A stretch of 43,410 nucleotides of DNA, from the IMG/VR virus record IMGVR_UViG_3300046328_000140, positions 1 to 43,410 of that record. One strand, given 5' to 3'. The position numbers and the translations under genes are program-made. Origin of the DNA: a virus. This document shows positions 6,938 to 14,421 of the stretch, piece by piece. Within the stretch, counting starts at the first letter, position 1. Every line of letters begins with the position of its first letter. The notes beneath the pieces are model-generated. The model was given only the letters and a program-made list of their open reading frames with translations, did no database searches and had not been told where the DNA came from.

Positions 6938-6965
6938 TTTACATCCAAAGAAACCATGATATAAT
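6938..6965 (+). promoter_or_regulatory. Rightward promoter of the PhoH/ClpP operon
   Basis: TTTACA (6938-6943), spacer 16, TATAAT (6960-6965) with TG at 6957-6958 for an extended -10. It is among the strongest-looking promoters here and faces away from the leftward operon. Confidence 0.75.
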
Positions 6966-6973
6966 CAGGGTAC

Positions 6974-7035
6974 GGTTCCTAGAAACGGAACCTTCAGTCT
7001 ATCACCACTACAAGAATCCGAATCCTTCGGGTTCG
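6974..7035 (+). other. Two leader hairpins before the Gp49/66 gene
   Basis: GGTTCC (6974-6979)/GGAACC (6987-6992) and CGAATCC (7019-7025)/GGGTTCG (7029-7035) with loop TTC. They sit at the very 5' end of the expected mRNA, where they could protect it from decay. Confidence 0.55.
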
Positions 7036-7052
7036 TACTAAACAAGGAACTT

Positions 7053-7427
7053 ATGCAAAACATCACTTCACCAAGGACAGACGATCAAGGTATCGAACAA
7101 GAAATCATCGCTAAAGGGTTAACAGCACCGCGTGTTACACCACAGGATATTGAGGATAACATCCTGAGTGAACATTACTTCACTGCTGGTGATGGTGTCG
7201 TTGGTTCTGATTTTGAAAATGGACCAGCACCTTATCCTGACACTCTTGACTTACTTACATTCTGCGTTCTAGTCCTGCGTAACGGATTCTCAGTAACCGG
7301 AGAGTCAGCTTGTGCTTCTCCTGAGAATTTTAACGCCGAGATTGGACGAAAGATCGCACGAGAGAATGCTAAACAAAAGATTTGGCCCTTGATGGGCTAC
7401 GAATTGCGCAGTAAACTACAGGCTTAA
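7053..7427 (+). CDS. Phage Gp49/66 family protein (N4 Gp49 / Sf6 Gp66)
   Basis: 124 residues. RVTPQDIEDNILSEHYFTAG near the N terminus and GFSVTGESACASPENFNAEI with GRKIARENAKQKIWPLMGYE near the end are the signature of the Gp49/66 family, of unknown function. The full family length is present. It opens the operon after the promoter at 6938, and its stop is followed one base later by the small hairpin protein; that pairing is common in phages. No membrane segment. Confidence 0.9.
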   Translation: MQNITSPRTDDQGIEQEIIAKGLTAPRVTPQDIEDNILSEHYFTAGDGVVGSDFENGPAPYPDTLDLLTFCVLVLRNGFSVTGESACASPENFNAEIGRKIARENAKQKIWPLMGYELRSKLQA

Positions 7428-7428
7428 T

Positions 7429-7629
7429 ATGCTATTACCCTATCAGCAACGAGTTATTACTGAGCAAGATGAACTTGACATTAAAATGCTGGCATTATCT
7501 AAGTTCTTTGATACAAAGTTCTTTTTGGATTTACCCGACGTAGAACAGAACTTACTACGTAAACAATATGTATATATGCAGAGGTATTCCTCTATTCTAT
7601 CTGAGCGTATCTCTAATTTTATTAACTAA
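7429..7629 (+). CDS. Small helical-hairpin protein, crAss001_48 / Acb2-Tad1-like
   Basis: 66 residues, starting MLLPYQQRVITEQDELDIKM, with a C-terminal half reading LPDVEQNLLRKQYVYMQRYS and SILSERISNFI. This order (PxQQRVxxExxELxxK, a short link, LxxQxxxMxxYxxxLxxRI) is the two-helix hairpin I associate with crAss001_48-related proteins and with the hairpin domain of the anti-CBASS proteins Acb2 and Tad1. Those sequester cyclic nucleotide signals. Whether this protein binds such molecules cannot be told from sequence; many hairpin relatives are uncharacterised. It follows the Gp49/66 gene by one base. Confidence 0.7.
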   Translation: MLLPYQQRVITEQDELDIKMLALSKFFDTKFFLDLPDVEQNLLRKQYVYMQRYSSILSERISNFIN

Positions 7630-7643
7630 ATAAAGGAAAACAC

Positions 7644-7973
7644 ATGATTACTCTTCAAGAACACACTGGTTTTATCAAAGTAGAAGAATACAGTCTAGCT
7701 GGTTGGTTAGCTGAAGTTGAAACTGTAATTAAACAAGGCTATACTTTTGATTTCGAGAGTAATGAAACACACCCACAAGCCTTTGGGTCGATGTATACTG
7801 TACTGATGGTGCCAGATATACGTTTTGATGCTTACGCTGCACCTGAAGCTCCTTGGGGAAATCCTAATGATCTTAGTAAAGCACTTAATCTTCTGCAAAA
7901 AGAATCCAATGTTGAAGATAAGCCAGCAAACGCCGTAACTACTCCTAAAGTAGACGGACGCAAGAAGAAATAA
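7644..7973 (+). CDS. Hypothetical protein, 109 aa, disordered basic tail
   Basis: It follows the hairpin protein by 14 bases with an AAAGGA site and ends 1 base before the next gene, in the same operon. The first 85 residues look folded (EYSLAGWLAEVETVIKQGYT; MYTVLMVP), and the last 25 are flexible and end in GRKKK. No family is recognised. Confidence 0.75.
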   Translation: MITLQEHTGFIKVEEYSLAGWLAEVETVIKQGYTFDFESNETHPQAFGSMYTVLMVPDIRFDAYAAPEAPWGNPNDLSKALNLLQKESNVEDKPANAVTTPKVDGRKKK

Positions 7974-7974
7974 T

Positions 7975-8268
7975 ATGGAAGAATCCACTGATGTCTACTC
8001 TGAGTACTTTGTGGATACTTTGATTTGTAAAGATTGCAAATTCAATAGTTCCTCTTTTACTTTATTTACTTCAGAGTATCTAAGATGTAATAGACCTACA
8101 GGTAAAATTGATTTTGTTACAGGTAAACCAGAGACATTGACTGATTTTTGCAGTATAGAAAGACTGTACGATTCGTACTTGAATAGAAAGCGATGTGGAC
8201 CTTCTGGAAGATTCTACGAAGCTAGCCAGTGGAAGAAAGTAAAGTTGTTCTTTAATAAAGGAGAGTAA
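7975..8268 (+). CDS. Cys-rich probable metal-binding protein, 97 aa
   Basis: Five cysteines in ICKDCKF (about 17-23), YLRCNRP, TDFCSIER and RCGPSGRFYEAS make a likely zinc site. Proteins with CxxC, CxR, CxxxR and CGxxGxxFE patterns are frequent in phage genomes as unnamed genes, so this looks like a real conserved family. The stop codon touches the start of the PhoH gene, implying coupled translation. Function unknown. Confidence 0.75.
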   Translation: MEESTDVYSEYFVDTLICKDCKFNSSSFTLFTSEYLRCNRPTGKIDFVTGKPETLTDFCSIERLYDSYLNRKRCGPSGRFYEASQWKKVKLFFNKGE

Positions 8269-9045
8269 ATGAAGCGTAATCTAAAGGTTCGTGAACAAAT
8301 TGTTCAAAAAGAGAAATTCGTTCGGCAGACATTTCCTCAGTTGCTTCCTAAGAATGAAAACCAGCGTGTATTGCTGGATGCTTTTCAGTATGACCAACTG
8401 GTCGTAGCTCAAGGTTCAGCCGGAACGGGGAAGTCCATACTTAGTGTATGGCATGCTGCTAAACAACTGCAATCCAAGAAGGTAAAGAAGGTTATTTTAA
8501 TCCGTGCATATCAACCCTTGGCTGGACGTTCTATCGGTATGCTTCCCGGAACTGCCTCTGAGAAATTAATGCCATTCTACCAGCAGTTGATTGATTACTT
8601 TGAGGATTTCTTAGGTAAGGCTAGTACTGAGATTCATATCAAGAATGAAACCATTCAGATTTGTTCACTTGAGACAATTCGTGGTCGCTCTTGGGATGAT
8701 GCTATCATTATTATTGACGAAGCGCAATGCTTGTTCGTTCCTGAAGTTCAAGCCCTAGTAACACGAGTAGGTGAGAATTCCCAGATTATCTTCTGTGGTG
8801 ATGATACTGGAATGCAGACAGACGTTAAGAACGGAATGAATGGTCTACGGTACTTACGTAAGTTAACTGAGAAGTACAATATCAGTTCTTCTTCTTTTGT
8901 TAATTTCACACGAGAGGATATTTGTCGTAGTGGATTGACTAAGGAATTCGTGATTGCATTCGAGGAAGAAATGCTAGAAGATGAACGTGGAACTGCGATT
9001 GTGTCACAGTCCGAACAAGATAAACAATTCAAGAAAGGTCGTTAA
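8269..9045 (+). CDS. phoH: PhoH-like ATPase
   Basis: 258 residues. Walker A GSAGTGKS (49-56), LIRAYQPLAGRSIGMLPG with the fold's RxxxxGxxxGxLPG pattern, and Walker B IIIIDEAQ (147-153) followed by CGDDTGMQTDVKNG identify the PhoH-like ATPase domain. The family is related to superfamily 1 helicases and common in phages, where its role in RNA or stress metabolism is unsettled. Only the ATPase domain is present, as usual for phage PhoH. It lies in the operon directly before the ClpP-like protease. Confidence 0.93.
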   Translation: MKRNLKVREQIVQKEKFVRQTFPQLLPKNENQRVLLDAFQYDQLVVAQGSAGTGKSILSVWHAAKQLQSKKVKKVILIRAYQPLAGRSIGMLPGTASEKLMPFYQQLIDYFEDFLGKASTEIHIKNETIQICSLETIRGRSWDDAIIIIDEAQCLFVPEVQALVTRVGENSQIIFCGDDTGMQTDVKNGMNGLRYLRKLTEKYNISSSSFVNFTREDICRSGLTKEFVIAFEEEMLEDERGTAIVSQSEQDKQFKKGR

Positions 9046-9046
9046 A

Positions 9047-9742
9047 ATGACAAATAAGTACAACCTCTCCAATACTAAATTAAAGACCCGTTTAACTGAA
9101 GAAGAAGAATTCGAGCATGAACGTATGTCTAATTCCTTGGGTTATTTTGTCAAGAACCTAGTCCAAAATCAGTTCACTGTTGATATTGATGAACCGTTCA
9201 CTACACCAGCGTATTACCGTAACATCATTCAGATGCTCACAGAGGCTACAGAGGACGATATCGTTGTATTCCGTATCAATTCCCCCGGTGGACGTGAAGA
9301 TTCCCTCCTAGCCCTTGTAGAAGCCGTTAAAACGACACAAGCAATGACTGTCAGTGTTATTATTGGCGAATGTGCAAGTGCAGCTAGTCTTTTTGTTATG
9401 TACACCGATCAGGTTGTAGTAACGGACAATGCGCGTATGCTCTGTCATGGTGCTAGTTATGGTTTTGCTGGCAAGGATTCGGATGTTCGCGCTCATGTTA
9501 ACCACACAGCTAAGACAGTGGATAAACTAATCCGTAACTCCTATAAATTCTTCTTAACTGATGCTGAAATTGCTGATCTACTGGATGGTCGTGAGCTGTA
9601 TCTTGATTCTGACGAGATTAATGAACGGTTTGCTTCTCGTCAAGATAAGTACGAACAAGAGGAGATTACACAGCAGAAAGCTCTAGAGGTCCCTGTGAAG
9701 AAAGCCCCAGTTAAGGCACCCACTAAGAAAGTAACTAAGTAA
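9047..9742 (+). CDS. clpP: ClpP-like serine protease
   Basis: 231 residues from the ATG at 9047, chosen because AAAGG lies just upstream; an in-frame start at 8981 would overlap phoH by 65 bases. FRINSPGGREDSLLALVEA (about 75-93) is the ClpP oxyanion-loop region, GECASAAS gives the catalytic Ser at 111, and LCHGASYG gives His at 134. The third residue should be an Asp further on. Phage ClpP-like proteins often process the prohead, but a separate XkdF-type prohead protease is present at 23995, so this one may instead work on host or early proteins. The C-terminal tail is Lys/Pro-rich (VPVKKAPVKAPTKKVTK), unlike bacterial ClpP. Confidence 0.9.
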   Translation: MTNKYNLSNTKLKTRLTEEEEFEHERMSNSLGYFVKNLVQNQFTVDIDEPFTTPAYYRNIIQMLTEATEDDIVVFRINSPGGREDSLLALVEAVKTTQAMTVSVIIGECASAASLFVMYTDQVVVTDNARMLCHGASYGFAGKDSDVRAHVNHTAKTVDKLIRNSYKFFLTDAEIADLLDGRELYLDSDEINERFASRQDKYEQEEITQQKALEVPVKKAPVKAPTKKVTK

Positions 9743-9752
9743 AGAGGAACGT

Positions 9753-10241
9753 ATGACACCAGAAAGACTAAAAGAACTCCTTGAGTACTTCCCGTTAACT
9801 GGTGAAGTACGCAACCGAAAGAACAAACGAATACTACAGCAAGATCATGATGGTTTAGTTGTAGTATTCTGTTCTTTCGCCAAGAAGACAACTAAGATGA
9901 AACTAGAAAGGGTAGCATACGCTCTGGGTTTTGGAGTATTCCCTAAAGAGAATCAAAGAGTACTGCACAGGAATCTAGACCTTGAGGATAATAGGTTAGT
10001 TAATCTAATGCTGGTAACCCGCGCTGAATTCCTCCAGATAAAGGAGGCTCACCGGAACTTAACCAAGGATATTAAGATAATGGCTCACGGTACTGACCAA
10101 TTTGATTATGTTATATCTTGGTTTGAAAAAGGGATAGAGCGCAAGAAGATTGTGCATGATATTATCAAGGCAAGACAGGGAATGCTGAAGCTACAACTGA
10201 AGTACAGCAAGATACTTACTAAGTATTGCTTATTTGAATGA
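9753..10241 (+). CDS. HNH-like protein, possibly a degenerate endonuclease
   Basis: 162 residues. An N-terminal region (ERLKELLEYFPLTGEVRNRK) and VLHRNLDLEDNRLVNLMLVT resemble the 'xLDGDxxNNRxxNL' core of phage HNH endonucleases and their NUMOD-type partners. The first His of the canonical HNH is not clearly present, so catalysis may be lost. The last third is a basic helical region that could bind DNA. It ends the operon, with AGGAACGT upstream of the ATG. Confidence 0.6.
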   Translation: MTPERLKELLEYFPLTGEVRNRKNKRILQQDHDGLVVVFCSFAKKTTKMKLERVAYALGFGVFPKENQRVLHRNLDLEDNRLVNLMLVTRAEFLQIKEAHRNLTKDIKIMAHGTDQFDYVISWFEKGIERKKIVHDIIKARQGMLKLQLKYSKILTKYCLFE

Positions 10242-10271
10242 ATAGACTTACTGTATATTTGAGTGAACAGA

Positions 10272-10306
10272 TTTCACTAGCATTTCTGGATTTACCGTGC
10301 TATAAT
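10272..10306 (+). promoter_or_regulatory. Late-type promoter, copy 1
   Basis: TTTCACTAGCA (10272-10282), 15 bases, then TGCTATAAT (10298-10306). The same element with the same 15-base gap is found at 23915-23949 and 31885-31919. It precedes the packaging and head genes. Confidence 0.85.
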
Positions 10307-10340
10307 TCTTAGTAAGAAACCAAGAGGTAGTTTAGCTAAT

Positions 10341-10472
10341 ATGCAAGAGGTTTATCCTTGGGTATCTCAGTCTGCTACGGCACAGAAAACTACAAGTCTA
10401 GTTTCTTATAAACGTATGTACTCTTCCATTGAACTGTCGCATAGCCAGCGCGTCACTGGCACTATTAAATAA
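10341..10472 (+). CDS. Possible small protein, 43 aa
   Basis: ATG at 10341 to TAA at 10472, 34 bases after the -10 of the late promoter. AAGAGGT lies upstream but about 13 bases from the start, a little far. The protein is polar and Ser/Thr-rich (SATAQKTTSLVSY). It ends just before a perfect hairpin (10474-10491). No family; it may instead be leader RNA. Confidence 0.35.
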   Translation: MQEVYPWVSQSATAQKTTSLVSYKRMYSSIELSHSQRVTGTIK

Positions 10473-10473
10473 C

Positions 10474-10491
10474 GTAGCAAGTAGTTGCTAC
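10474..10491 (+). other. Hairpin GTAGCAA/TTGCTAC
   Basis: GTAGCAA (10474-10480) and TTGCTAC (10485-10491) are perfectly paired around GTAG. An A-rich stretch follows rather than T, so this is not a classical terminator. Confidence 0.5.
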
Positions 10492-10528
10492 TCAAAAAGA
10501 ATAAAAACAATAACAAATTGAGGTACAA

Positions 10529-10705
10529 ATGCAGTACAATAACCAATATACCAAGGATGAAACGAAAGAGTTACTCTTTCGGGTTAAACAATGGATGAAT
10601 CCAGAGGACTCCGTAGGTTCTGACGAACAAGACCCTGACGAACAACTGGAGTTAGATATTTTGATGAATCCAAGTGGTAAGGTTAAGGCTGTATTTTACG
10701 ATTAA
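10529..10705 (+). CDS. Small acidic protein, 58 aa
   Basis: ATG at 10529 to TAA at 10705, behind TTGAGGTACAA. Two features stand out: a basic-acidic helix (YTKDETKELLFRVKQWM) and an acidic middle (SDEQDPDEQLELDI). It is between the late promoter and the tRNA-like element. Acidic small proteins made early in late transcription can mimic DNA or bind polymerase, but this one is not recognised. Confidence 0.6.
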   Translation: MQYNNQYTKDETKELLFRVKQWMNPEDSVGSDEQDPDEQLELDILMNPSGKVKAVFYD

Positions 10706-11307
10706 GTAAATATCAACTAGTCGCTTGGCTCACAGCAAAGAAAGACGGTTAGTTACCTTTCATAGTTCAATCGGTAGAATGTTCGCTTATTGCGAATAGA
10801 TGCAGGTTCGAGTCCTGCTGAGAGGTGATTTAAATAAAAGTACATTACAAAGAATATCAAAGAACCTACCTTAGGTGCCCGTCGTACGGTTTGTGCGTCC
10901 GTTGTATCTTGTATCAACGTAACAGCAGTTGATACCTGCACGATAATCCGTCAAGATTATTGCTAAATACAAGCGTGTTCTGAAACAGTTATCACGAAAG
11001 CATAACGCTGGATAATGTAACCAGCACATACAACTGGTTATACTCTAAGTAACCAAGGTACTATTTGGATACACCTTAAGATATCACTGGATAATCATAA
11101 CCAGTTCCTATTCTGTGTACTGAGCCGTAATAGTTCATTAGTACACGATGGTGGCACGGAGATCGGTCAACGGAGGATGCAGCCACCCTTAATCCTCGCA
11201 GTACAGGAGACGTACCGAAAGGTTCGGATACTGAGATACGTAAGCTGCACTAATACTAACATTGCCCCTCTGGGGCTATTCGCGTTTCCGCGCTAGAAGG
11301 AGATTGT
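10706..11307 (+). ncRNA. Gene-free, hairpin-rich transcribed region
   Basis: About 600 bases between the 58-aa gene and the small terminase gene with no convincing ORF. Besides the tRNA-like element it holds GTATCAAC/GTTGATAC (10911-10918 with 10928-10935), three related CTGG/CCAG hairpins at about 11005-11110, GTGTACT/AGTACAC near 11135-11150, GAGGAT/ATCCTC, CCGAA/TTCGG, GCCCC/GGGGC (11264-11276) and CGCG/CGCG (11281-11292). It lies downstream of the late promoter, so it should be transcribed. It could hold small RNAs or decayed tRNA genes. Confidence 0.5.
10756..10826 (+). tRNA. tRNA-like element, possibly tRNA-Ile(TAT)
   Basis: Acceptor arms CCTTTCA (10756-10762) and TGAGAGG (10819-10825) pair with one G-T. 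The D arm GTTC/GAAT, D-loop AATCGGTA, and T arm GCAGG-TTCGAGT-CCTGC are canonical. The anticodon arm GTTCG-CTTATTG-CGAAT would read TAT, but base 26 is missing and position 37 is T. It may be a real but unusual tRNA or a decayed one. No CCA is encoded. Confidence 0.5.
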
Positions 11308-11673
11308 ATGGTCTTTAAAGCAACAAAAGATAACAACGGTGTGGTGGATAGTGCGATTAATAAAATGGGCAGGATTCGCGGTGTTAAAGAGAAGAGTAGA
11401 CGTGAGCTAAAGAACGCAGAATTAATCAGCTTAGTACGTAAGATTAAGCCGCACTTATCTGAGAGTATTATGACTGCTGCAACCATAATGAAGAATAAAG
11501 AGAGTGGCGCTGCTAATCAGCTAAAGGCTGCGGTTATTTTACTTAATGCTTACAAAGAATTGATTGGTGATTTGTACGATGGTGATGACGAGGAAGAGGG
11601 AGTGGAGATACAGCCAAATACTCCGATCTTCAGTCTCCGTATGCTTCCAACGGATACACCGGAAGATAAGTAG
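11308..11673 (+). CDS. terS: Candidate small terminase subunit
   Basis: 121 residues, start supported by AGAAGGAG. It lies one inserted endonuclease gene upstream of terL. The core KPHLSESIMTAATIMKNKES, then GAANQLKAAVILLNAYKELI, is a helical segment typical of small terminases that oligomerise and bind the packaging site. Its acidic tail (GDDEEEGVEIQ) is also usual. No clear helix-turn-helix is visible, so the call relies on position and general character. Confidence 0.65.
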   Translation: MVFKATKDNNGVVDSAINKMGRIRGVKEKSRRELKNAELISLVRKIKPHLSESIMTAATIMKNKESGAANQLKAAVILLNAYKELIGDLYDGDDEEEGVEIQPNTPIFSLRMLPTDTPEDK

Positions 11674-11687
11674 AATTAGAAGTTATA

Positions 11688-11740
11688 CTAAGGCTAGGCT
11701 GATCCCCGAAAGCACAGATTCCTCACCTGTGTTGCCTTGG
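11688..11740 (+). ncRNA. Two-helix RNA motif, copy 1, before an endonuclease gene
   Basis: Outer helix CTAAGGC (11688-11694)/GCCTTGG (11734-11740); then TAGGCTGATCCCCGAAAG; inner helix CACAG (11713-11717)/CTGTG (11727-11731) with loop ATTCCTCAC; then TT. The copy at 15907-15960 has the same segment lengths, the same TAGG and CCCCGAAA, and different but paired helices. It lies between the small terminase stop and the endonuclease start. Confidence 0.7.
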
Positions 11741-11774
11741 TTTATTAGTGAGTGTTAAACAAAAGAGGTAACAA

Positions 11775-12602
11775 ATGAAATGTACAAATACAAACTCCAA
11801 GAATATTTTCACGGATTTACTTGGAATTAAACGCAGAACTAAAACGTCCGATACAGTCGGGCAGTTCTTTGCAACAAATAGAGATGGGCTGGTTAAAGTG
11901 ATATCTGTAGCTCAAGCGAGATCTGTTCTAGTTAAGTTTGTGAACTCTGGTTTTGAGAAAGAAGTTCTTATAGCTAATCTCCGAAAAGGTAAGTGTATGG
12001 ATGAAACAACTACAGATAGAACACATCCAACAACTTACCCAAATAAAGAATACGAATCAAATGGTTCTGGTAGATTTACGGTAGTTGAAAAAACAGGTAG
12101 TTTATGTACTATAGTTTTTAAAGATACAGGTTATAAAACTACATCGCTGCTTGGTAATCTAAAAGCTGGTAAAGTAAATGACCCTTATCGTAAAAGTGTT
12201 TATGGTATTGGGTATCTTGGAGAATACACCAAGAATGATTGTACAAAGTATACTTATATTCTTTGGCATAACATGTTAAAGCGTTGCTACTGTCCTAAAG
12301 ACTCAAAAGGTTATTTTGGACGTGGTATTGAAGTATCTGAGCGATGGTTATGTTACTCTAACTTTATTGAGGATGTCAAGTCTTTGACTAATTTTGATAA
12401 GTGGCTAGATGGTCAAACTGATAAAACTAAAACTCAATATAACTTGGATAAAGATTTTGCATTCTACGGATGTATTTTATATTCCAAAGAGAATTGTCAG
12501 TTCATGGATGAATCAATCAATAAAGGTACTACCAGTAGAACTATAGCTGCTAAGTCAAGGATTGAAAAGTATAATAGAAACAAGGAAAACCAAAATGGCT
12601 GA
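11775..12602 (+). CDS. Free-standing HNH-type homing endonuclease
   Basis: 275 residues. The N-terminal half has two copies of a repeat around SVLVKFVNSGFEKEVLIANL and TIVFKDTGYKTTSLLGNLKA, each ending in RKGK or KAGK, which look like NUMOD-type DNA-binding units. Next comes VYGIGYLGEY and the pattern WHNMLKRCYCP, GYFGRGIEVSERW, FIEDV with YNLDKDFAFYG found in phage HNH-like nucleases. Its last codons overlap the terL start by 8 bases. It carries its own ribosome site (AAAGAGGTAACAA), preceded by the RNA motif at 11688. The gene most likely inserted between terS and terL and spreads by cutting phages that lack it. Confidence 0.85.
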   Translation: MKCTNTNSKNIFTDLLGIKRRTKTSDTVGQFFATNRDGLVKVISVAQARSVLVKFVNSGFEKEVLIANLRKGKCMDETTTDRTHPTTYPNKEYESNGSGRFTVVEKTGSLCTIVFKDTGYKTTSLLGNLKAGKVNDPYRKSVYGIGYLGEYTKNDCTKYTYILWHNMLKRCYCPKDSKGYFGRGIEVSERWLCYSNFIEDVKSLTNFDKWLDGQTDKTKTQYNLDKDFAFYGCILYSKENCQFMDESINKGTTSRTIAAKSRIEKYNRNKENQNG

Positions 12603-13007
12603 AAAACAAGTAGTTATCGGACCAAGATCAAAGAAGCAAGAAATGTACATCAATGATGATGCAGATGTTGTAGTTTTTGGTGGTGGTGCTGGCTAGCCGG
12701 TAAGAGCTTTTTAGGTGCTATGGATGTCCTTAAACATTCGGGTGATCCGAAATTCCGTTGTTTAGTTGTTCGACGAATTTCCCCTCAAATCCACGGACCG
12801 GGGGGAATCTTTGAAACTTTTGTTAATCTGCATCGTGAGGTGTACGGTAATACATTGAAGGTTAAAAAACGCGACGGAATTCTTGAGTACCCCGCTGGTG
12901 GTACTGTTTCATTTAGACACTGCCAATACGAGGAAGACAAACATAGTTTCCAAGGCTGGCAGCTTTCAATGGCTACCTATATAAGTTATTAGACGAGGCC
13001 CAACAGT
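12595..13007 (+). CDS. terL: Terminase large subunit, 5' exon with two apparent 1-nt shifts
   Basis: The ATPase half of the packaging motor. From ATG 12595 the frame gives DVVVFGGGAG and then stops at 12694 in the Walker A loop. One base lower the frame continues AGKSFLGAMDVLKHSGDPKF, RCLVVRRISPQ and HSFQGWQLS to a stop at about 12990. A second shift then gives KLLDEAQQ, the Walker B. Joined across the shifts it is a normal large terminase, with GAGxAGKS as the P-loop. The exon ends at T13007 before a group I intron. Each shift equals one missing base, in GGCTAGCC and in or near ATAAGTTA. Either the gene is broken or the read is wrong at two places. Confidence 0.8.
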
Positions 13008-13295
13008 TAAATTTGTGGTAGCTGTTGTAAAATCCCTTGAATTGCTGGAATCCCCTTAGAGCCTGTAAGCTACAACATAGTTAGAAATGACAAGTGTGAA
13101 TGCTTAAAAATTACAGGATTGGGCAATCAGCAGCTAAGACCCGTTCAGGGTAAAGTTCAACGACTATTCCGTAAGGAAGTAGAGATAAGTATCTCGAAGC
13201 GGGGGAGTACGAAAGTACATGATATAGTCTATTCTAGTGTCGAAAGTGCTAGCAGCGAAAGCGGTTTGAATGTAACGAATTCAAGCGAATTATAG
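13008..13295 (+). ncRNA. Group I intron (IA-like) in terL, 288 nt, no ORF
   Basis: P1 is CAACAGT at the exon end (13001-13007) paired with GCTGTTG (13021-13027), placing the U-G wobble at the splice site. P10 pairs exon-2 TAACAC with GTGGTA (13015-13020), 5 of 6. The core reads AATTGCTGGAA, AATCAGCAGC, GTTCAACGACTA and ATGATATAGTCT, that is P, Q, R and S; P7 is GACTA with TAGTC. GTAC-GAAA-GTAC and TTGAAT/ATTCAA are peripheral hairpins. The last base is G13295. Splicing gives the codons DEAQQLTQSQVVYIMSRLRS in one frame. Confidence 0.93.
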
Positions 13296-14374
13296 TAACA
13301 CAATCTCAAGTGGTGTATATCATGTCTAGGCTACGGTCTGAGGCTGCAATGCGCCCTAAAATGCGAATGACGTGTAATCCAGCAGGTAAAGGCCATTGGT
13401 TGACTAACTGGCTTGAATGGTACTTACTCCCTAGTGGTTTACCTGATCCTGATAAATGCGGAGTACGCAGGTACTTCACTATGCGAGATAATGAGTTAGT
13501 GTGGGGAGATTCCGAGGAAGAGGTCAAGAGACTTATTCCGGGTTGTTCACCTCTTAGTTTTACCTTTATCAATGCAAACGTGTATGACAACCCCGTTTTA
13601 ATGGAAAGACAGCCTGAGTATGTTGCTTGGTTAGAAGGACAAGATCGTGAAACCAAAGAAGCACTACTTTATGGAAATTGGTACGTTACGAAACAATCAG
13701 AAAGTTACTTTAAAAAGAAGTGGACTCCGGTTATTGATACTGCTCCATTCTCGGCTAAACGTGTACGTGCTTATGATTTTGCAGGTTCATTGAAAGATGA
13801 GGTTAACAAAGACCCTGACTATACTGCTGGTGTTCTTCTAAGTAAAACAAAAGATAGTGCTTATACTGTAGAACATGCTACCAGAATGCGAGAACGCTTT
13901 CATACTGTAGAACAGTTCATATTCAGACAAGCAGAGATAGATGGAACTGATGTAACTATTGTCTTACCAGTTGATGCTGGTGCTGCTGGTAAAGCCTACG
14001 CTAGTTCCCTTCAGAAGCAACTAGCAGAGAAAGGTTACTACGTTCGATTATATCCCTCAAGCACTAAGAGTAAACTTGTACGATTCCGTCCGTTTGCATC
14101 CATTTGCGAAGCAGGTTTTGTAAGTGTGGTGCATGGTGCATGGAATGATTGGTACTTTGACGAACTTGAACAGTTCTTAGGGGACGGTAAACAACATGAC
14201 GATGCACTTGATGCAACTGTTGCTGGATTCTGGTTCTTGAATCAAGGTAATCAATTACCCGACTTCACCCTAAGCTCTATCGACACTTCATCATCTGAAC
14301 CTTTATTCCAAGGGTATAACTTCAGTCAAGCGCCCTCTCTTCAGTTTCAATCACTGCCTAGCTTCAAGTTCTAA
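13296..14374 (+). CDS. terL: Terminase large subunit, 3' exon
   Basis: Continues from exon 1 as TQSQVVYIMSRLRSEA and includes MRMTCNPAGKGHWLTNW, the ATPase coupling motif of large terminases. The C-terminal nuclease fold shows VRAYDFAGS (first acidic residue), VLPVDAGAAGKAYASSL and KQHDDALDATVAGFWFL (last acidic pair), which would coordinate the metal ions that cut the concatemer. A GTG at 13310 could start translation but is well inside the domain. This half is intact. The strong YDFAGS...DAG...HDDALDA order makes the family certain; the packaging type (cos or headful) is not clear. Confidence 0.93.
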
Positions 14375-14421
14375 TAATCAGAACTTTGCTCTTTTAAATT
14401 CTAACCTATAAGGAGCCAACA

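Noticed and set aside
8981-9046. Longer start for the ClpP-like protein
   Set aside because: It would overlap phoH by 65 bases and lacks a ribosome site; ATG 9047 has AAAGG and fits the family.
10830-11260. Second group I intron
   Set aside because: Hairpins are abundant, but no P7-type pair like GTTCAACGACTA with TAGTC was found and no exon is interrupted.
11688-11740. Hammerhead or other known self-cleaving ribozyme
   Set aside because: GAAA is present, but the CUGANGA core is not, and no twister, pistol or HDV core could be matched by eye.
12685-12705. Programmed frameshift to rescue TerL
   Set aside because: No slippery run is in the correct frame at GGC-TAG, and a second shift would be needed 290 bases later; an indel is simpler.
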